From contig NZ_AP026968.1 of NCBI RefSeq assembly GCF_037076355.1, forward strand, positions 1,070,501-1,134,500: DNA of 64,000 nucleotides. The letters are read 5' to 3'. Below are positions 61,599 through 64,000 of the stretch, piece by piece. Each line of letters starts with the position of its first letter. Position 1 is the stretch's first letter. The translations under genes were made by a program, and so were the position numbers. The notes under the pieces are model-generated. The model saw only the letters and a list, made by a program, of their open reading frames with translations. It did not search any database and was not told where the DNA came from. This DNA is from Streptococcus parapneumoniae. Lineage in GTDB: Bacteria; Bacillota; Bacilli; Lactobacillales; Streptococcaceae.

Positions 61599-61620
61599 AC
61601 CGCAAGCCTGAGCCTGCGGT
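61599..61620 (-). terminator. Terminator of the prophage lysis genes
   Basis: ACCGCA pairs with TGCGGT, extended by GC-rich inner bases, followed on the - strand by T7. It lies 32 bases past the lytA stop. Confidence 0.8.
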
Positions 61621-61651
61621 GAAAGAACAATTTAGAAAGTTTCCTTTCTAT

Positions 61652-62602
61652 TTATTTAACTGTAATCAAGCCTTCTGGCTCTACTGTGAACTCTGGCTTG
61701 TTTGCCATTGTTCCGTCTGGTTTGATGTAGTACCAGCCTTGACCTGCTCTGACGAATTCATTAGATACCATGTTTCCGTCCTTACTATCTAGGTAGTACC
61801 ATGTGTCCTTATACTTGACCCATCCTGTCTTCATAGCGCCCTCTGTGTCAAAATAATACCACTTATCAGCGATTTTCTTCCAGCCTGTCGCCATTTCACC
61901 TGACTGGTCAAAGTAGTACCAGTTGCCGTCCGTGTGCTTCTTCCAGCGTTCTGCGAGCATATAGCCTGAGCCGTCGAAGTAATACCAGGTTCCGTTGATT
62001 TTCTCAAACTTGTCTTTTGGATAAGAGCCGTCTGAGTGTACGTACCAGTAGCCTGTATCGTTCTTCTTCCAACCTGCTTCAACGCTCAAGCCGTTTTCAA
62101 TGTCATACTTGAATTGTTCACGGCTGATACCCCAACTTGCAAGATAAGGATAAGGGTCAACGTGGTCTGAACGGTTATCGGGTTGATTATTGGTACAGTA
62201 TTCATGCGTTTTGATACCTGCTAGGTCGTCTGTATCAAGAGTTTTTGGCAATCCTGCTTCATCTGCTAGGTTTCGAAGCAATTCGATGTACAGACGGTAA
62301 TCTGTCATGAACTCTTCTTCAGTTGAATGGCTTTCAATCAGTTCAACTGCTGCATAAGTCTCCGCATTCCAACCTCCACCGACGTCCCACGAGCCGTTAT
62401 TTACAGGTCCTACTTGCATAACTCGACCATTTCCGACCACATGAGAAAAGAACCCTAGTTCAGGGTCCTTTCTCCAATGATAGTCAGCTTCATTTTGTAC
62501 GGTTGAATTGCGGTTTCCAGTTGAGTGGGCATGTACTTGACGGTATGGCGCATAGCCAACTTGAGGCAAGTCTGTACGTAGTCTGCTTGTATCGATATCC
62601 AT
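61652..62602 (-). CDS. lytA: LytA-type N-acetylmuramoyl-L-alanine amidase, prophage lysin
   Basis: A 316-residue endolysin: an amidase_2 domain (zinc ligands His26 in QVHAHST, and HVD in SDHVDPYP near 133) followed by about six choline-binding repeats ([17 protein letters not shown] and following) and the typical tail [13 protein letters not shown]. It cuts murein at the host's choline-bearing wall. The last repeat reads [10 protein letters not shown], two residues shorter than pneumococcal chromosomal LytA (FIQSADGTGWYY). I start at 62602 with GAGGAGTAAT upstream; the longer frame lies inside the holin gene. Confidence 0.95.
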   Translation of the reverse strand: MDIDTSRLRTDLPQVGYAPYRQVHAHSTGNRNSTVQNEADYHWRKDPELGFFSHVVGNGRVMQVGPVNNGSWDVGGGWNAETYAAVELIESHSTEEEFMTDYRLYIELLRNLADEAGLPKTLDTDDLAGIKTHEYCTNNQPDNRSDHVDPYPYLASWGISREQFKYDIENGLSVEAGWKKNDTGYWYVHSDGSYPKDKFEKINGTWYYFDGSGYMLAERWKKHTDGNWYYFDQSGEMATGWKKIADKWYYFDTEGAMKTGWVKYKDTWYYLDSKDGNMVSNEFVRAGQGWYYIKPDGTMANKPEFTVEPEGLITVK

Positions 62603-62603
62603 A

Positions 62604-62861
62604 TTACTCCTCACTTGGTTTCTTATATTCAAGCGCTCGTGTGCTGTCTGTAATACCGCTTGTTGTCGGGTCATTGACCAGACCGATAGCAGTCAAGAAC
62701 ACGAATACCGCATTAACAAGTAAAATCAGCTTGTTGCCGATATCACCTAAATCAAGATGATATCCAAAGACTGCTGCACCAGCTTGCAAGACAAGCAAGA
62801 AGGCTGGAATTGCAGTCAGATAAAAGTATTTATTTTCTAGTCGTAGTTTCCAGTTAATCAT
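62604..62861 (-). CDS. Phage holin, phi-LC3 type
   Basis: An 85-residue protein starting [13 protein letters not shown], with two membrane segments (about residues 14-32 and 42-62) and a charged C-terminus ([10 protein letters not shown]), the phi-LC3 holin plan. Holins form membrane pores that time lysis and release the lysin. Its stop lies one base before the lytA start, so the two make a holin-lysin cassette. The ribosome site GGAAAGG precedes the ATG. Confidence 0.88.
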   Translation of the reverse strand: MINWKLRLENKYFYLTAIPAFLLVLQAGAAVFGYHLDLGDIGNKLILLVNAVFVFLTAIGLVNDPTTSGITDSTRALEYKKPSEE

Positions 62862-62877
62862 ATATTTTTCCTTTCCA

Positions 62878-63609
62878 TTATGGCAACGTTGTAGGCCAAG
62901 GGTCGTCTGTTAGGTATGAAATAGCACTTACACGGATATCACCAATGTCTCGGTCGGTTGGTACTGGGTTTAAGAACTGAAACCTTAACTGGTTTTGGTC
63001 TGCAGCTCCTCCTACATACCATGTACCGTACACGATCCCATTATCGTTGTATATAGAGCCGATTAATGAGTTGGGAGTCCTAAAACCTTGCGGTATGCCA
63101 TTATAATATATGATGAACACGTTTCGTTCCCTATCGCTTTCTTGAGATTGATAGCTTGCTCCATTACGTCTTTCAATCCCAAACCATCCCCATTGAAGTC
63201 CTCCAAATTGATATGTCACTAGATTGTTAACACGTCTTATTTTTACGAACGAATTTCCTAATCTTGAAACTGAGTTAAGTGTCCTCCAACCAGTATCACC
63301 TATCAACACCTGCCAACCTGTGTTACCGTTCCCACTCTCTTTAATCCATTTCAGAGCGCCGTTTGTGGCATTGACATCTACATAGGTTATTCCGATTTCA
63401 GCAACTATACGGCCTTCTGGTGAGCCTGTACCACGGATTTCTTGCCCTACGTTATCTGGTATCGGCAGAGTGACATGATTACCCCCGACAATGCCGAGGG
63501 TATTTCCAGTCAGTGTCAGCATTGGCTCAGGCTTTTGATTTAGCGCCTTGATATCCTTACCGATTTCATAAGCTAATTGGTCAACATTATTAAAAAAATT
63601 ATGAGCCAT
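62878..63609 (-). CDS. Phage tail/receptor-binding-region protein, unrecognised
   Basis: A 243-residue protein beginning MAHNFFNNVDQLAYEIGKDIKAL, followed by beta-rich, glycine- and aromatic-rich sequence (GWQVLIGDTGWRTLN, WGWFGIERRNG) that resembles the C-terminal regions of phage baseplate or tail fibre proteins. The start at 63609 is preferred over the upstream ATG since AAGAG precedes it. It lies between a small helical protein gene and the holin, where distal tail genes normally sit. The exact role is unknown. Confidence 0.6.
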   Translation of the reverse strand: MAHNFFNNVDQLAYEIGKDIKALNQKPEPMLTLTGNTLGIVGGNHVTLPIPDNVGQEIRGTGSPEGRIVAEIGITYVDVNATNGALKWIKESGNGNTGWQVLIGDTGWRTLNSVSRLGNSFVKIRRVNNLVTYQFGGLQWGWFGIERRNGASYQSQESDRERNVFIIYYNGIPQGFRTPNSLIGSIYNDNGIVYGTWYVGGAADQNQLRFQFLNPVPTDRDIGDIRVSAISYLTDDPWPTTLP

Positions 63610-63613
63610 ACAA

Positions 63614-63946
63614 TCACTCTTTTGCATTGTTATAGGTTTCCACTAGGTCAACAGTGGTAAACTCGTCAATACGACGGCCGAGATCAGCCAATTTCTGCAC
63701 AACTGCGCCTTCAGTATCGCCGCTCATGCTGGCGATCATCGTAGCAATTTCTTTCAAGGTATCAAGGTTCTCAGGCGTTCCTTCACCCAAGATTTCAGCC
63801 TTAACCTCGGATTTAGCTTGAGTAACTGCCTGTGAGATAGCTTGATTCATTGCTGAAGTCTCCACTTTAGTGCTGACGCTTTGCTTCACTTCCTTGATAT
63901 CTGCTCCTACTGCTTGTGCAAATGCTGTTAATTTTGTAGTATCCAT
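63614..63946 (-). CDS. Small helical phage tail-region protein
   Basis: A 110-residue protein starting MDTTKLTAFAQAVGADIKEVKQS, nearly all helical with alternating Ala/Glu/Lys, as in small tail or tail-fibre accessory proteins; the ending (ADLGRRIDEFTTVDLVETY) is similar to segments of siphophage tail-fibre proteins I recall. The ribosome site GGAAAGGTG precedes the ATG. Co-transcribed with the following tail and lysis genes. Confidence 0.6.
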   Translation of the reverse strand: MDTTKLTAFAQAVGADIKEVKQSVSTKVETSAMNQAISQAVTQAKSEVKAEILGEGTPENLDTLKEIATMIASMSGDTEGAVVQKLADLGRRIDEFTTVDLVETYNNAKE

Positions 63947-63952
63947 TTTGTG

Positions 63953-64000
63953 TTACACCTTTCCTAAATTGTAATAAAAGAGTAGGTCTGGCAATTCCTG
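63953..64000 (-). CDS. C-terminal end of the preceding phage gene (partial)
   Basis: The frame entering from the right edge reads ...QELPDLLFYYNLGKV and ends at 63953, seven bases before the next start. Only 15 codons are inside the window, so the product cannot be named. It probably continues the prophage tail module. Confidence 0.4.
   Translation of the reverse strand, partial: QELPDLLFYYNLGKV

Overview
The window looks like a chromosomal segment of a mitis-group streptococcus: Streptococcus pneumoniae or a very close relative such as S. mitis or S. pseudopneumoniae. The evidence is low-GC coding with AAGGAGG-type ribosome binding sites, BOX and RUP repeats, the streptococcal recombinase XerS beside a dif-like site, an M26 IgA1 protease, RexAB, and a pneumococcal-type LytA amidase on a prophage. 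Calls rest on motif recognition and remembered family sequences; no database search was run.

Layout. Bases 1-1560 hold the end of a phosphodiester glycosidase gene, a small membrane protein and a ClbS/DfsB-like protein. Bases 1764-5394 are a dihydroxyacetone kinase locus: dhaQ-dhaS leftward, dhaKLM rightward, with a DhaS-type operator between them. Bases 5395-7740 are an AT-rich accessory island of small membrane proteins with a broken double-glycine peptide gene. Bases 7860-12659 form a rightward housekeeping run: HAD phosphatase, ung, mutX-like, pyrC, a small Cys-rich protein and a MATE exporter. xerS and the dif-like site (about 14.0 kb) mark the replication terminus. Most genes left of this point are on + and nearly all genes right of it are on -, as expected where two replichores meet.

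Right of dif, on the - strand, come a CLC antiporter, rnhB, rbgA, two tandem giant zinc metalloproteases (a zmpD-like gene and iga), a hypothetical gene, rexA/rexB, a diacylglycerol-kinase-like gene, a YkvI-like transporter, an integrase remnant behind enolase, eno, a yueI-like gene (+), glycerate kinase, a serB gene broken by a 7-bp tandem duplication, the glycogen operon glgBCDA, a cytoplasmic pullulanase, ligA, an MFS transporter, an Rgg-type regulator and an ABC-F ATPase.

From about 61.2 kb to the end is one end of a prophage: lytA, holin and tail-end genes. It appears to be integrated at the 3' end of hlpA (HU), because the last codons and terminator of hlpA remain at 61166-61239.

How genes work together: dhaKLM with DhaQ/DhaS is a substrate-induced phosphotransferase-dependent dihydroxyacetone kinase. 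glgB-C-D-A with pulA makes and debranches glycogen, probably under CcpA control through a cre site at the glgB promoter. ung, the mutX-like gene, rexAB and ligA are DNA-repair genes. The two M26 proteases are surface-anchored host-interaction proteins. Three genes (yueI-like, ligA, ABC-F) share a promoter geometry that predicts leaderless mRNAs. No tRNA, rRNA or CRISPR array was seen.
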